The position numbers were made by a program, and so were the translations under genes. The notes under the pieces are model-generated. The model saw nothing but the letters and a program-made list of their open reading frames with translations. It ran no database searches and had not been told where the DNA came from. From positions 1 to 64,000 of the forward strand of contig JAYSQA010000277.1 of NCBI GenBank assembly GCA_043721775.1: DNA of 64,000 bases, given 5' to 3'. Positions 25,223 to 34,170 of the stretch are shown here, in pieces (positions within the stretch are counted from its first letter, which is position 1; the number at the start of each line of letters is the position of its first letter). The stretch is from Stagnihabitans sp043721775. Lineage in GTDB: Bacteria; Pseudomonadota; Alphaproteobacteria; Rhodobacterales; Rhodobacteraceae.

Positions 25223-26659
25223 ATGGCTTGGGTCAGCAGGATCACGACTTTGGGTCTGGCGGCAGCGCTGGTAAGCACGATGGCCAGCGGTGCGGCTTGG
25301 GCGCAAGATATCGTCATCAAGCAATACGACGATGGGTCAGTCTATGAAGGCACCTTCAAGAACGGGCGTCAGGACGGCACGGGCACCTACAAGCTGGCCA
25401 ACGGCTTTGAATATACCGGCGATTGGGTGGCTGGCGAGATCAAGGGCAAAGGCCGCGCAAGCTACCCCAACCGCTCGGTCTATGAAGGCAGCTTCGCCAA
25501 GGGCAAGCCCGAGGGCAAGGGCAAAGTCACCTTCAATGACGCCAGCACCTATGATGGCGGCTGGTCTGATGGTGCCATGACCGGCCAGGGCACCGCAATT
25601 TATCCCGACAGTTCAAATTACGTGGGGGCCTTTGTCGGTGGCAAATATCAGGGCAAGGGTCTGCTGACCGAGGCCAACGGCACAACATACAATGGCGATT
25701 GGATGGATGGCCATAAGGACGGTCAAGGCAAGATGACCTACGCTGACGGTACGACCTATGAGGGCAGCTTCAAGGCAGATGATCGGGACGGATCGGGCAA
25801 GCTGACCATGGCTGATGGCGTGACCTATGACGGGTCCTGGTCGGCGGGCCAGATCAGCGGCAGCGGCACGCTGAAACAGGCCAATGGCGATATCTACAAG
25901 GGCGCCTTCAAGAACGGCAAACGCGACGGCAAGGGTACTGTCACCTACAAGAACGGCGATGTCTACGACGGCGACGTCAAGGCCGATCAACGTGATGGTC
26001 AGGGCAGTTTTACCGCCAGGGACGGCAGCAAATACGTTGGATCATGGGGCGCCGGGCATATGGCCGGTGACGGGTCGATGACCTATGCCGACGGCTCGAC
26101 CTATGTAGGCACCTTCAACGCCGATCAGCCCGATGGTACGGGCAAGATCACCTACAAGGACGGTTCAAGCTACGAGGGTCTTTGGGCTGCTGGCATCATC
26201 TCGGGCAAGGGCATGGCGACTTATGCCAAAGGCCAGACCTATCTGGGCGACTTCGTGGCCGGCAACCCTGAAGGTCAGGGCATCATGCATTACACCGACG
26301 GCCACACCTATGACGGAGCGTGGAAGGCGGGCGCGCGTGACGGCGAAGGGACGGCGACCTACAGCGACCTTTCGGTCTACAAGGGCCATTTCACCGCCGG
26401 TGAACGCGATGGCAAAGGCAGCCTGACGATGACCGACGGGTTTTCCTATGTCGGCGACTGGAAGATGGGCGTGATCGAGGGGCAAGGCACCGCCACCTAT
26501 CCCAAGGGCGAGGTCTACGAAGGCACCTTCGTGGCTGGCAAGCGCGAGGGTCAGGGCAAGCTGACTTACAAGAAGGATCAGGTCAGCGAGGGTGTCTGGA
26601 AAAACGGCATGCTGGTGGCCCCGACCGCCGCCACCACGCAAACACCTCCGGCGAACTAG
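25223..26659 (+). CDS. Secreted MORN-repeat protein (19 repeats)
   Basis: 478 residues. A signal peptide (about 1-27, cut after GAAWA-Q) is followed by about 19 back-to-back MORN repeats of 23 residues each (pattern Y-x-D/N-G-x-x-Y-x-G-x-F/W-x-x-G-x-x-x-G-x-G-x-x-T) with almost no other sequence. It would form a long beta-hairpin rod in the periplasm or outside the cell. Bacterial MORN proteins are mostly uncharacterised; lipid or envelope association is sometimes suggested. The ATG at 25223 follows GGAGGAC and fits the signal peptide. A strong hairpin at 26688 ends the gene. Confidence 0.85.
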   Translation: MAWVSRITTLGLAAALVSTMASGAAWAQDIVIKQYDDGSVYEGTFKNGRQDGTGTYKLANGFEYTGDWVAGEIKGKGRASYPNRSVYEGSFAKGKPEGKGKVTFNDASTYDGGWSDGAMTGQGTAIYPDSSNYVGAFVGGKYQGKGLLTEANGTTYNGDWMDGHKDGQGKMTYADGTTYEGSFKADDRDGSGKLTMADGVTYDGSWSAGQISGSGTLKQANGDIYKGAFKNGKRDGKGTVTYKNGDVYDGDVKADQRDGQGSFTARDGSKYVGSWGAGHMAGDGSMTYADGSTYVGTFNADQPDGTGKITYKDGSSYEGLWAAGIISGKGMATYAKGQTYLGDFVAGNPEGQGIMHYTDGHTYDGAWKAGARDGEGTATYSDLSVYKGHFTAGERDGKGSLTMTDGFSYVGDWKMGVIEGQGTATYPKGEVYEGTFVAGKREGQGKLTYKKDQVSEGVWKNGMLVAPTAATTQTPPAN

Positions 26660-26687
26660 GGCCGGGGCGATCCGGGCCCGGGGAACA

Positions 26688-26718
26688 GCCCAAGATTTTT
26701 CTTCGAAAAATCTTGGGC
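26688..26718. terminator. Perfect bidirectional hairpin terminator
   Basis: GCCCAAGATTTTT (26688-26700) pairs perfectly with AAAAATCTTGGGC (26706-26718) around CTTCG. The T and A tracts lie in the upper stem, so it can act on both strands. It sits between the MORN gene and trpB, which converge here. Confidence 0.85.
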
Positions 26719-26729
26719 TTGCGCCAGTG

Positions 26730-27962
26730 TCAGATCTTCATGTTGAAGCCAAGGTGCTTGGCGACCGTGAAGATATCCTTGTCGCCGCGGCCACACATGT
26801 TCATCACGATGATGTGGTCGCGCGGCAAGGTCGGCGCGATTTTCATCACATGCGCCAGCGCGTGCGACGGCTCCAGCGCGGGGATGATGCCTTCAAGTTG
26901 GCAGGAAAGCTGGAAGGCCTCCAAAGCCTCGGCATCGGTGATCGAGACGTATTGCGCCCGGCCGATGTCATGCAACCACGAATGCTCTGGCCCGATGCCC
27001 GGATAATCCAGACCGGCGCTGATGCTGAAGCCCTCAAGGATCTGGCCATCGGGGTCTTGCAGCAGATAGGTGCGGTTGCCGTGCAGCACGCCGGGGCGGC
27101 CACCGGTCAAGCTGGCGCAATGCTGCATCCGGTCGTCAACGCCTTTGCCACCGGCCTCAACCCCGATGATGTTGACCGATGGGTCATCGAGGAAGGGATA
27201 AAACAGCCCCATCGCGTTCGAACCGCCACCGATGGCCGCCACAAGGGTATCGGGCAGACGGCCCTCGCCTTCCTGTTCGGCCATTTGCCAGCGAACTTCC
27301 TTGCCGATGATGCTTTGGAAGTCACGTACCATGGCGGGATAGGGATGGGGCCCGGCCACGGTGCCGATGCAATAGAAGGTGTCGCGCACGTTGGTCACCC
27401 AATCGCGCAAGGCGTCGTTCATCGCATCCTTCAGCGTGCCACGGCCAGAGGTGACCGGAATAACCTCAGCGCCCAGCAGACGCATGCGGAAGACGTTGGG
27501 CGCCTGACGTTCAACATCATGCGCGCCCATGTAGACCACGCATTTCAGGCCGAACTTGGCGCAGACGGTGGCCGTCGCCACACCATGCTGGCCTGCCCCG
27601 GTTTCCGCGATGATCCGGCTTTTGCCCATGCGGCGGGCCAGAATGATCTGGCCCAGCACGTTGTTGATCTTGTGCGCGCCGGTGTGGTTCAGCTCATCCC
27701 GCTTCATATAGACCTTGGCACCGCCCAGATGTGCTGTCAGACGCGGCGCGAAGTACAGCGGAGACGGGCGGCCCACGTAGTGCTTCCACAGATCGTCCAT
27801 CTCGGCCCAGAAGGTCGGGTCAGTCTTGGCGAATTCATAGCGCGCTTCCAGATCAAGGATCAGCGGCATGAGGGTTTCGGACACGAAGCGCCCGCCAAAC
27901 ATGCCAAAGCGGCCATTTTCATCGGGACCCGTCATAAAGCTGTTGATTCCGTCCTCGGCCAT
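26730..27962 (-). CDS. trpB: Tryptophan synthase beta subunit
   Basis: 410 residues. Pyridoxal phosphate binds K98 in LNHTGAHKINN, with the phosphate loop GGGSNAMG and the AETGAGQHG segment intact. It joins indole and serine to tryptophan. The ATG at 27962 follows GGAGGGCGAC. It is the last gene of the minus-strand block and is separated from trpF by an unrelated glycosyltransferase-like gene. trpA is not in the window. Confidence 0.96.
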   Translation of the reverse strand: MAEDGINSFMTGPDENGRFGMFGGRFVSETLMPLILDLEARYEFAKTDPTFWAEMDDLWKHYVGRPSPLYFAPRLTAHLGGAKVYMKRDELNHTGAHKINNVLGQIILARRMGKSRIIAETGAGQHGVATATVCAKFGLKCVVYMGAHDVERQAPNVFRMRLLGAEVIPVTSGRGTLKDAMNDALRDWVTNVRDTFYCIGTVAGPHPYPAMVRDFQSIIGKEVRWQMAEQEGEGRLPDTLVAAIGGGSNAMGLFYPFLDDPSVNIIGVEAGGKGVDDRMQHCASLTGGRPGVLHGNRTYLLQDPDGQILEGFSISAGLDYPGIGPEHSWLHDIGRAQYVSITDAEALEAFQLSCQLEGIIPALEPSHALAHVMKIAPTLPRDHIIVMNMCGRGDKDIFTVAKHLGFNMKI

Positions 27963-28068
27963 GTCGCCCTCCGCACTTATTTTGATGAAACTCATATAGT
28001 CCGGGCGGGTGAATTGCCACGGGGAAAGCGACGGGGTGCAGGGGTGGCCCGCTGCCCAAAACCGCCAG

Positions 28069-29073
28069 TCATGCCGAAGTCTGGTCGTCCGGCGGCTTGA
28101 TGATGGTGATCCGGCCAAACCCAAGCCCCGGCAACAGACCAACGCCCGCCTCCCCCAGCAGCTTGCGAAGCCGCGCCTTGTCCCGGCACAGATGGATGGC
28201 CAGCCGGGAAAAGCCGCTTAACCGGACTTGCCCGCCCGCAAAGGACCTTTCGCCCGCAGGGGTGGCAAGCGCATGCAATGCGGCCACAAACAAATCCACC
28301 GCACCGGCCATCACGCACAGTTCGATGATGCTGTTCGCGGCAATCTCGCGGCGGATTTGTGCCGCAGCGTGACGCTCGGTCCGATGCACGGGGCCGCTGA
28401 CAGCAACCGGGCTGGTGGTCACCTGATGCAGCCGTGTCTTCGGCAACCCGTCGCGGAACCATTGGAAGGTCTCGGGGTGGTCGGTGCACAAGACCAGATC
28501 GCGCCGGACATTGCGTTTGCGCATATAGTCCAGAACCATGTCCAGATCGGTCTTGTAATCGGTATTGCGGATGTGCAGCGCCAGATAGGGCTGCGGCAGG
28601 CCGTTGATCACGGCGCTGACACGGGCGGCAAGGCCGGGCACAAGGGTCAGACGATCCAGCAGATCAAACGAGTTGACGCCGCCCCCCGCCTGCTGGTGGA
28701 TCAGCAAGGGTGCCGCGTGGTCGCAGGTCATGTCAAAGCGCAACGGCACGCCGGTTTCGGCATCGGTCGCCACGTACCCCTGCGCCGAGGCAAAACCGTT
28801 CCACCTGATCGTGGTGACCCGGCCACGCACTTCGGCGGGCAGGCACGCCATCGCGTCAATGTCCGGCATCGCGGCAGAGGTTGTGTGCAGGATATGGCCC
28901 GCACCTGCCATCTCGAAGTAATCGCCGAATTCGCCCAGAATGCCCGAATAGCGGCCATCAACGATCAGAACCCGCCCGTGCCGTTCGGCATAGCGGCGGC
29001 AATGGTCAATCTGGCACAGGGTATCGTTCAGCCCGCCAATCGGTCGGCACAGGAGATACCGCGTGTCAGCCAA
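28069..29073 (-). CDS. Putative fucosyltransferase-like glycosyltransferase (NodZ/POFUT-like)
   Basis: About 334 residues. The N-terminal GGLNDTLCQIDHCRRYA and VLIVDGRYSG and the central LALHIRNTD motif (H-x-R-x-x-D) recall GT-B fucosyltransferases of the GT23/O-fucosyltransferase type, where the Arg binds GDP-fucose; a FVAALHAL-type acceptor region follows. Similarity is from motifs only. The most likely start is TTG at 29073, overlapping the trpF stop by eight bases; ATG 29118 inside trpF is an alternative. It is inserted between trpF and trpB, with about 106 bases before trpB. Substrate unknown; a surface-glycan role is inferred from the rfb and other glycosyltransferase genes in the window. 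Confidence 0.55.
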   Translation of the reverse strand: MADTRYLLCRPIGGLNDTLCQIDHCRRYAERHGRVLIVDGRYSGILGEFGDYFEMAGAGHILHTTSAAMPDIDAMACLPAEVRGRVTTIRWNGFASAQGYVATDAETGVPLRFDMTCDHAAPLLIHQQAGGGVNSFDLLDRLTLVPGLAARVSAVINGLPQPYLALHIRNTDYKTDLDMVLDYMRKRNVRRDLVLCTDHPETFQWFRDGLPKTRLHQVTTSPVAVSGPVHRTERHAAAQIRREIAANSIIELCVMAGAVDLFVAALHALATPAGERSFAGGQVRLSGFSRLAIHLCRDKARLRKLLGEAGVGLLPGLGFGRITIIKPPDDQTSA

Positions 29074-29716
29074 ACCCGCGCCCCGCCGCTTCGACAAAGG
29101 CCTTGATCCGACCCGCATCCTTGACCCCGGGCGCAGATTCCACGCCAGAGGCCACATCGACCTGGCGCACGTTGGTCAGGCGGATGGCTTGCGCGACATT
29201 CTCAGGCGTCAGGCCACCGGCCAGCATCCACGGGCGCAACCAGCGGCGCTGCGCCACCAGCCGCCAGTCAAACGCCAGCCCGTTGCCGCCCGGCAAAACC
29301 GCGTCACGCGGCGGCTTGGCGTCGATCAGCAACTGATCCGACACCAGCGCATAGTCCATGATGGCAGGCAGATCGCCCTCATCGGACACGGCCACCACCT
29401 TCATCACCGGCAAGCCATAGCGGCTGCGCACCTCGGCCACCCGCTCCGGCGTCTCGTGCCCGTGCAGTTGCAGCATATCCAGCGGCACGCCTTCGACAAT
29501 CGCATCCAAAGCCGCATCCGTGGCATCCACCACCAACGCCACCTTGGCCAACCCAACCGGAGCCGCCAGCGCCAACGGGCGGGCCTGCTCCACCGTCAAA
29601 AAGCGCGGCGATTTGGGGAAGAAGTTGAAACCGGCATAGGCCGCCCCGGACGCGGCCACGGCCAGCACATCGGCTTGCGTCCGCAACCCGCAGATCTTGA
29701 CCCTGATCCGTTCCAT
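29066..29716 (-). CDS. trpF: Phosphoribosylanthranilate isomerase
   Basis: 216 residues, (beta/alpha)8 barrel. The N-terminal VKICGL carries the catalytic Cys9; the phosphate-binding ends DVASGVESAPGVKD and AGGLTPENV are intact. It isomerises phosphoribosylanthranilate in tryptophan synthesis. Its ATG overlaps the lapA stop (ATGA). Confidence 0.95.
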   Translation of the reverse strand: MERIRVKICGLRTQADVLAVAASGAAYAGFNFFPKSPRFLTVEQARPLALAAPVGLAKVALVVDATDAALDAIVEGVPLDMLQLHGHETPERVAEVRSRYGLPVMKVVAVSDEGDLPAIMDYALVSDQLLIDAKPPRDAVLPGGNGLAFDWRLVAQRRWLRPWMLAGGLTPENVAQAIRLTNVRQVDVASGVESAPGVKDAGRIKAFVEAAGRGFG

Positions 29717-30075
29717 CAGCGCGCTTGCCGCTTGTCCAGAAGCGCCAGCACCGGGTCATCGGGCAACGAGGTCTGGTCTTTCATTGCCGCCAGTTCCCGT
29801 TCCAGCCTGGATACGGCGCGGGTCTGGACGCGCGCCGTCTTGCGGTGTTTGTGTTCGCGCAGCCATTCCCAGACGAAACCCAAAGCCAGCCCCAGCACGG
29901 CACCGAGGGCCAGTACCAGAAACAACGGTACATCCATCCGCCACTGCCAGCCCAGCAGGGCCGCAATGTCATCGGGCAAAAGGCTAAGGGTGACCAACGC
30001 CCGATTGGCCAGTGCCACAGTCAGCAGCACCAGCATCAGGAAGACCAGCAGAATATAACGCACATAACGGCTCAT
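29716..30075 (-). CDS. LapA-domain membrane protein
   Basis: 119 residues, two hydrophobic helices (about 5-25 and 47-68) followed by a charged, probably coiled tail. The LapA (lipopolysaccharide assembly protein A) domain family is seen regularly between ihfB and trpF in Rhodobacterales. Start at 30075 (M-S-R-Y-V-R-Y) gives the usual N terminus. Function is only loosely known, as an inner-membrane factor for envelope assembly. Confidence 0.8.
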   Translation of the reverse strand: MSRYVRYILLVFLMLVLLTVALANRALVTLSLLPDDIAALLGWQWRMDVPLFLVLALGAVLGLALGFVWEWLREHKHRKTARVQTRAVSRLERELAAMKDQTSLPDDPVLALLDKRQAR

Positions 30076-30147
30076 GCCCGCACCTTTGGCAAAGGGGTTC
30101 GCCACAGTATCAGCGCAGGCGCGCCGCCTTGCAAGCCAAGGCCCGCA

Positions 30148-30432
30148 TCAGGCCTTGCCGTTCAGCCTGTCGCGCAGAAGTTTGCCGGTCTTGAAGAACG
30201 GCACTTTCTTGTCCTCGACCTCGACAGCCTCCCCTGTCCGCGGGTTGCGACCGACACGGGCATCCCGCGCCTTGACCGAAAACGCCCCGAAACCGCGCAA
30301 TTCGACCCGGTCGCCATTGGCCAAGGCATTGATTATTTCATCAAAGACGGTTTGGACCACCTTTTCGGCGTCCTTCTGAGACAGTTTCGGATCTGCATCC
30401 GCAATCTTCTGGATCAGTTCAGAACGGATCAT
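30148..30432 (-). CDS. ihfB: Integration host factor beta subunit
   Basis: 94 residues of the HU/IHF family, complete, with RGFGAFSVKARDARVGRNPRTGE (the DNA-binding arm) intact. With IhfA it bends DNA at specific sites. Lies downstream of rpsA with a strong hairpin between them, so it probably has its own promoter as well as read-through. Confidence 0.95.
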   Translation of the reverse strand: MIRSELIQKIADADPKLSQKDAEKVVQTVFDEIINALANGDRVELRGFGAFSVKARDARVGRNPRTGEAVEVEDKKVPFFKTGKLLRDRLNGKA

Positions 30433-30566
30433 TCAATACCCCCTCGTGGTCGCTCCCGCCCTGTACCGGGCCGTTTGACGCCACTGTTGTTCACGTTGAC
30501 CCCGACTGTAACGAAAATTCCGGCCTGCACAAACGAAATTGATTTGCAAAAACAGCCGACAAGCAA

Positions 30567-30594
30567 AAGGCCCCACCTTTCGGAGGGGCCTTTC
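30567..30594 (-). terminator. Rho-independent terminator of rpsA
   Basis: On the minus strand GGCCCC and GGGGCC form a stem around TCCGAAAGGT and are followed by TTTTGC. It lies directly below the rpsA stop. Confidence 0.85.
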
Positions 30595-30614
30595 CGTTAC
30601 CGCAAGCGGTTATC

Positions 30615-32297
30615 TCAAGTCCGGTCAGCTTTCAGAGCCGCTCCAAGGATATCGCCCAAGGAAGCGCCCGAATCGGAGGAGCCATACTGTTCAACGGCTT
30701 CTTTCTCTTCAGCGATCTCACGCGCCTTGATCGACAGGCCCAGACGGCGGGTCTTCGGATCAATGTTGGTCACGCGCACGTCGATCTTGTCACCGACCGA
30801 GAAGCGTTCCGGGCGTTGGTCGCCACGGTCACGCGACAGGTCTGACCGGCGGATGAACGACTTGGCGCCGTTATAATCCACCTCTACGCCACCCTCTTCA
30901 ATGGCCGAAACCACCACCGAGATGATCGACCCGCGCTTCACGCCGTCAACCGCATCGGTGAAGGTATCGTCGCCCAAAGCCTTGACCGAGAGAGAGATAC
31001 GCTCTTTCTCGACATCAACTTCGGTGACCGAGGCTTTGACAGTGTCACCCTTGCGATAGTTCGCAATGGCATCCTCGCCGCGCTGGTCCCACGACAGGTC
31101 GGAAAGGTGAACCATGCCGTCGATGTCGCCGTCCAGACCCACGAACAGACCGAATTCGGTGATGTTCTTGACTTCGCCTTCGATGACCGACCCAACCGGG
31201 TGATTTTCAACGAAGACTTCCCACGGATTGCGCTGGGTCTGCTTGAGGCCCAGGGAGACGCGACGCTTGGCGCTGTCAATCTCCAGCACCATGACTTCGA
31301 CTTCTTGGCTGGTCGAAACGATCTTGCCGGGATGGACGTTCTTCTTGGTCCAGGACATTTCCGAGACGTGAACGAGGCCCTCAACACCGGCTTCCAGCTC
31401 AACAAATGCGCCGTAATCGGTGATGTTGGTGACCCGGCCCTTGTGGACCGAACCCAGCGGATAGGCTTTCTCGACGGCATCCCACGGATCGGATTGCAGT
31501 TGCTTCATGCCCAACGAGATACGATGGGTTTCCTTGTTGATCTTGATGACCTGCACTTTGACAGTCTCACCAATGGCAAGGATTTCCGACGGGTGGTTGA
31601 CGCGGCGCCAAGCCATGTCGGTGACGTGCAACAGGCCGTCCACGCCGCCCAAGTCAACGAACGCACCGTATTCGGTGATGTTCTTGACGACGCCGTCAAC
31701 AGTCTGGCCTTCATGCAGGTTGCCGATAACCTCGGCACGCTGTTCGGCACGCGATTCTTCAAGGATCGCCCGACGCGACACAACGATGTTGCCACGGCGA
31801 CGGTCCATCTTCAGAATCTGGAACGGCTGCTTCATGCCCATCAGCGGGCCGGCATCACGCACCGGACGGACGTCAACCTGCGAGCCGGGCAGGAACGCAA
31901 CAGCGCCGCCAAGGTCCACAGTGAAGCCACCCTTGACGCGGCCGAAGATAGCGCCGTCGACGCGGGTTTCGGTGGCGTAGGCTTTTTCCAGACGGTCCCA
32001 GGCTTCTTCGCGACGAGCCTTCTCGCGCGAGATCTGGGCTTCGCCACGGGCATTCTCGACGCGGTCGAGATAAACCTCGACTTCATCACCAACCTTGATG
32101 TTGGGTTGTTCGCCGGGGTTCGCGAATTCTTTAAGGTCGATGCGGCCTTCCATCTTGTAGCCGACGTCGATGATGGCCTGGCCCGCTTCAATCGCGATGA
32201 CCTTGCCCTTAACAACCGTGCCCTCTTCGGGCGTGTCGATTTCAAAGCTTTCCTTCAACAGGGCTTCGAAGTCTTCCATAGTGTTTTTAGCGCACAT
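30615..32297 (-). CDS. rpsA: 30S ribosomal protein S1
   Basis: 560 residues with six S1 RNA-binding domains; repeated motifs of the type G-x-V-x-x-I-x-x-Y-G-A-F-V-x-L-x-G-V-x-G-L-x-H are easy to see. It binds mRNA on the small subunit. The ATG at 32297 follows AAGGAT; the ATG at 32279 (M-E-D-F-E) is an alternative. cmk, its usual upstream neighbour, is 10 kb away here (see findings). Confidence 0.95.
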   Translation of the reverse strand: MCAKNTMEDFEALLKESFEIDTPEEGTVVKGKVIAIEAGQAIIDVGYKMEGRIDLKEFANPGEQPNIKVGDEVEVYLDRVENARGEAQISREKARREEAWDRLEKAYATETRVDGAIFGRVKGGFTVDLGGAVAFLPGSQVDVRPVRDAGPLMGMKQPFQILKMDRRRGNIVVSRRAILEESRAEQRAEVIGNLHEGQTVDGVVKNITEYGAFVDLGGVDGLLHVTDMAWRRVNHPSEILAIGETVKVQVIKINKETHRISLGMKQLQSDPWDAVEKAYPLGSVHKGRVTNITDYGAFVELEAGVEGLVHVSEMSWTKKNVHPGKIVSTSQEVEVMVLEIDSAKRRVSLGLKQTQRNPWEVFVENHPVGSVIEGEVKNITEFGLFVGLDGDIDGMVHLSDLSWDQRGEDAIANYRKGDTVKASVTEVDVEKERISLSVKALGDDTFTDAVDGVKRGSIISVVVSAIEEGGVEVDYNGAKSFIRRSDLSRDRGDQRPERFSVGDKIDVRVTNIDPKTRRLGLSIKAREIAEEKEAVEQYGSSDSGASLGDILGAALKADRT

Positions 32298-32516
32298 GCA
32301 GTCGTATCCTTTTCACGTATCATTTCTGGCCACGCGGTTGGCTCCGCCGGTCTTGCCCGAATGATGATAGGGCCGGGGCTGGTGCCCGACCCTTGCAATC
32401 GAGGCCGTCCTTAGTCCGAATCAGCGGATTCGGCAAGGTGAATGCTGTGCTGTGGGCTACGTCTGGCGGATTGCAGACAATGGCAGTAAAGGGGCGTCAG
32501 AAGCGAGAGGCAGGCG
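32298..32516. promoter_or_regulatory. Divergent rpsA / ybeY promoter region with a palindrome
   Basis: 219 bases between two divergent starts. It contains CCGAATC (32416-32422) and GATTCGG (32427-32433) around a four-base loop, which may be an operator or a remnant terminator. I could not assign promoter boxes with confidence. It is one of the two junctions of the proposed inversion. Confidence 0.45.
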
Positions 32517-33032
32517 ATGGACAGCGCGGCAGAACCCTTGGTGGATTGCGTCATGGAAGATGACCGCTGGCAGGCCCTTGGGCTGGAGGCCCTCGCCACC
32601 CGCGCCGCCACAGCCACGCTGACCGCACTGGACCTGGCCCTGAACCAGTACACCATCTGTGTGATGGGCTGCGATGACGCCCGCATCGCCACGCTCAACG
32701 CTGAATTCCGCGGGAAACCGACGCCCACCAACGTGCTAAGCTGGCCCACCGACGATCTGGCCCCCGAAGACGACGGCGACGAACCCTATATCCCCGGGAT
32801 CGGCGACCCCAAGGCCCCCCTCTCGCTTGGCGACATCGCGCTGGCCTATGAGACCTGCGCACGCGAATCGCATGAGGCGGAAAAGCCGATGGCGGACCAT
32901 GTGACGCACCTTGTCGTGCATGGTTTGTTACATTGCCTCGGTTATGATCACGTCCGGGATGGCGATGCCGCCCGGATGGAGGGGTTGGAGGCGCAGATAC
33001 TTGCATCTTTGGGCATATCCGACCCATATTGA
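32517..33032 (+). CDS. ybeY: Endoribonuclease YbeY
   Basis: 171 residues. The zinc site H135-GLL-H139-CLGYD-H145 is intact. YbeY takes part in 16S rRNA 3' maturation and ribosome quality control. GAGAGG precedes the ATG at 32517. Followed by corC and lnt, the usual partners, but not preceded by phoH. Confidence 0.95.
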   Translation: MDSAAEPLVDCVMEDDRWQALGLEALATRAATATLTALDLALNQYTICVMGCDDARIATLNAEFRGKPTPTNVLSWPTDDLAPEDDGDEPYIPGIGDPKAPLSLGDIALAYETCARESHEAEKPMADHVTHLVVHGLLHCLGYDHVRDGDAARMEGLEAQILASLGISDPY

Positions 33033-33072
33033 ACGCCAGCCCTCGTAAAGGGCCACTCTGGAAACAGGACCA

Positions 33073-34170
33073 ATGGGCAGTAGCACCGACGGATCGGCCA
33101 ATTCCTCGCCGACCATGACCGACAACGCAAAATCCGACGAAGGCAAGCCTGCGGAACGCGGGCTGCTTGGCCGTTTGTTCAAACGAAACCCGGTGGCGGC
33201 TGCGCCGCAGGATACGCCCGCCCCGGTGGTGCAGCCGGTATCCATGCACGGCATGTCAAACCTGCGCCGCCTGCGGGTGGATGACGTGGCAATCCCCAAA
33301 GTCGATATCATCGCCGTGCCGGTCGACATCGGCAAGGATGCGCTGGTCGAGGTGTTTCGCGAACACGGGTTTTCCCGCCTTGCCGTCTACAAAGGCACGC
33401 TCGACAGCCCGCAGGGGCTGGTGCTGCTGAAAGACCTTGCCCTGCAACACGGCTTCGGGCTCGGCGGCCGGTTTTCCATGCGCAAGCTGTTGCGACCCAT
33501 TCTTTACGCGCCGCCGTCGATGCCGGTTGGTGTGCTGCTGCAAAAGATGCAGCGGGAACGGGTGCATATGGCCCTGGTGATCGACGAATACGGCGGCGTT
33601 GACGGGCTGGTGACCATCGAGGACCTGATCGAAACCGTCATCGGCGAGATCGAGGACGAGCATGACGAGGAAGAAGACACCCTGTGGAAGGTCGAAAAGC
33701 CCGGGGTCTTCCTGGCCCAGGCCACGGCCCCGCTGGAGGAATTCGAACCGGCGATCGGCGTAACCCTGCGCACCACCGAAGAGGATCAAGAAATTGACAC
33801 CCTCGGCGGACTGGTGATGATCCGCACCGGCCGGATGCCGGCGCGGGGCGAGATTGTGCCCCATGAAAGCGGGGTGGAGTTCGAGGTGGTCGATGCCGAC
33901 GCCCGCCGCATCAAGCGCATCCGCGTCCGCCTGCCGGGGGCAATCAGCGCAGCCGAGGCAGCGGCGGAAGCGTCAGATGCAACGGAAAAGGCCAAGGCGG
34001 CCAAGGCCGCAGATCGGGCCGCAGACAGGGCTAATGACAGGGCTAATGACAGGGCCACCGAAAAGGCCGCCGACAAAGCCACTGTCAGGACTCCGGACGT
34101 CAAGACGCCAGACTTGAAGGCCTCGGACGTCAAGTCGGCAGACGTCAAGATCCAAGCCAAGACTCCGTAA
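33073..34170 (+). CDS. CorC/HlyC-family CBS-domain protein with repetitive tail
   Basis: 365 residues. Two CBS domains (about 58-200, with VDDVAIPKVDIIAVP and LVIDEYGGVDGLVTIEDLIE) and a CorC transporter-associated domain (about 205-290). The last ~70 residues are low complexity, made of short Ala/Asp/Arg/Lys and V-K-T-P-D-type repeats. The family lacks the membrane domain here, so it is the soluble CorC type. Involved in Mg/Co homeostasis or membrane integrity in other bacteria; not proven here. The stop overlaps the lnt start (TAATG). Confidence 0.88.
   Translation: MGSSTDGSANSSPTMTDNAKSDEGKPAERGLLGRLFKRNPVAAAPQDTPAPVVQPVSMHGMSNLRRLRVDDVAIPKVDIIAVPVDIGKDALVEVFREHGFSRLAVYKGTLDSPQGLVLLKDLALQHGFGLGGRFSMRKLLRPILYAPPSMPVGVLLQKMQRERVHMALVIDEYGGVDGLVTIEDLIETVIGEIEDEHDEEEDTLWKVEKPGVFLAQATAPLEEFEPAIGVTLRTTEEDQEIDTLGGLVMIRTGRMPARGEIVPHESGVEFEVVDADARRIKRIRVRLPGAISAAEAAAEASDATEKAKAAKAADRAADRANDRANDRATEKAADKATVRTPDVKTPDLKASDVKSADVKIQAKTP

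Noticed and set aside
31107..32414. A 435-codon open frame on the plus strand opposite rpsA.
   Set aside because: S1 domains on the minus strand are certain, and the repeats in the antisense protein merely mirror them.
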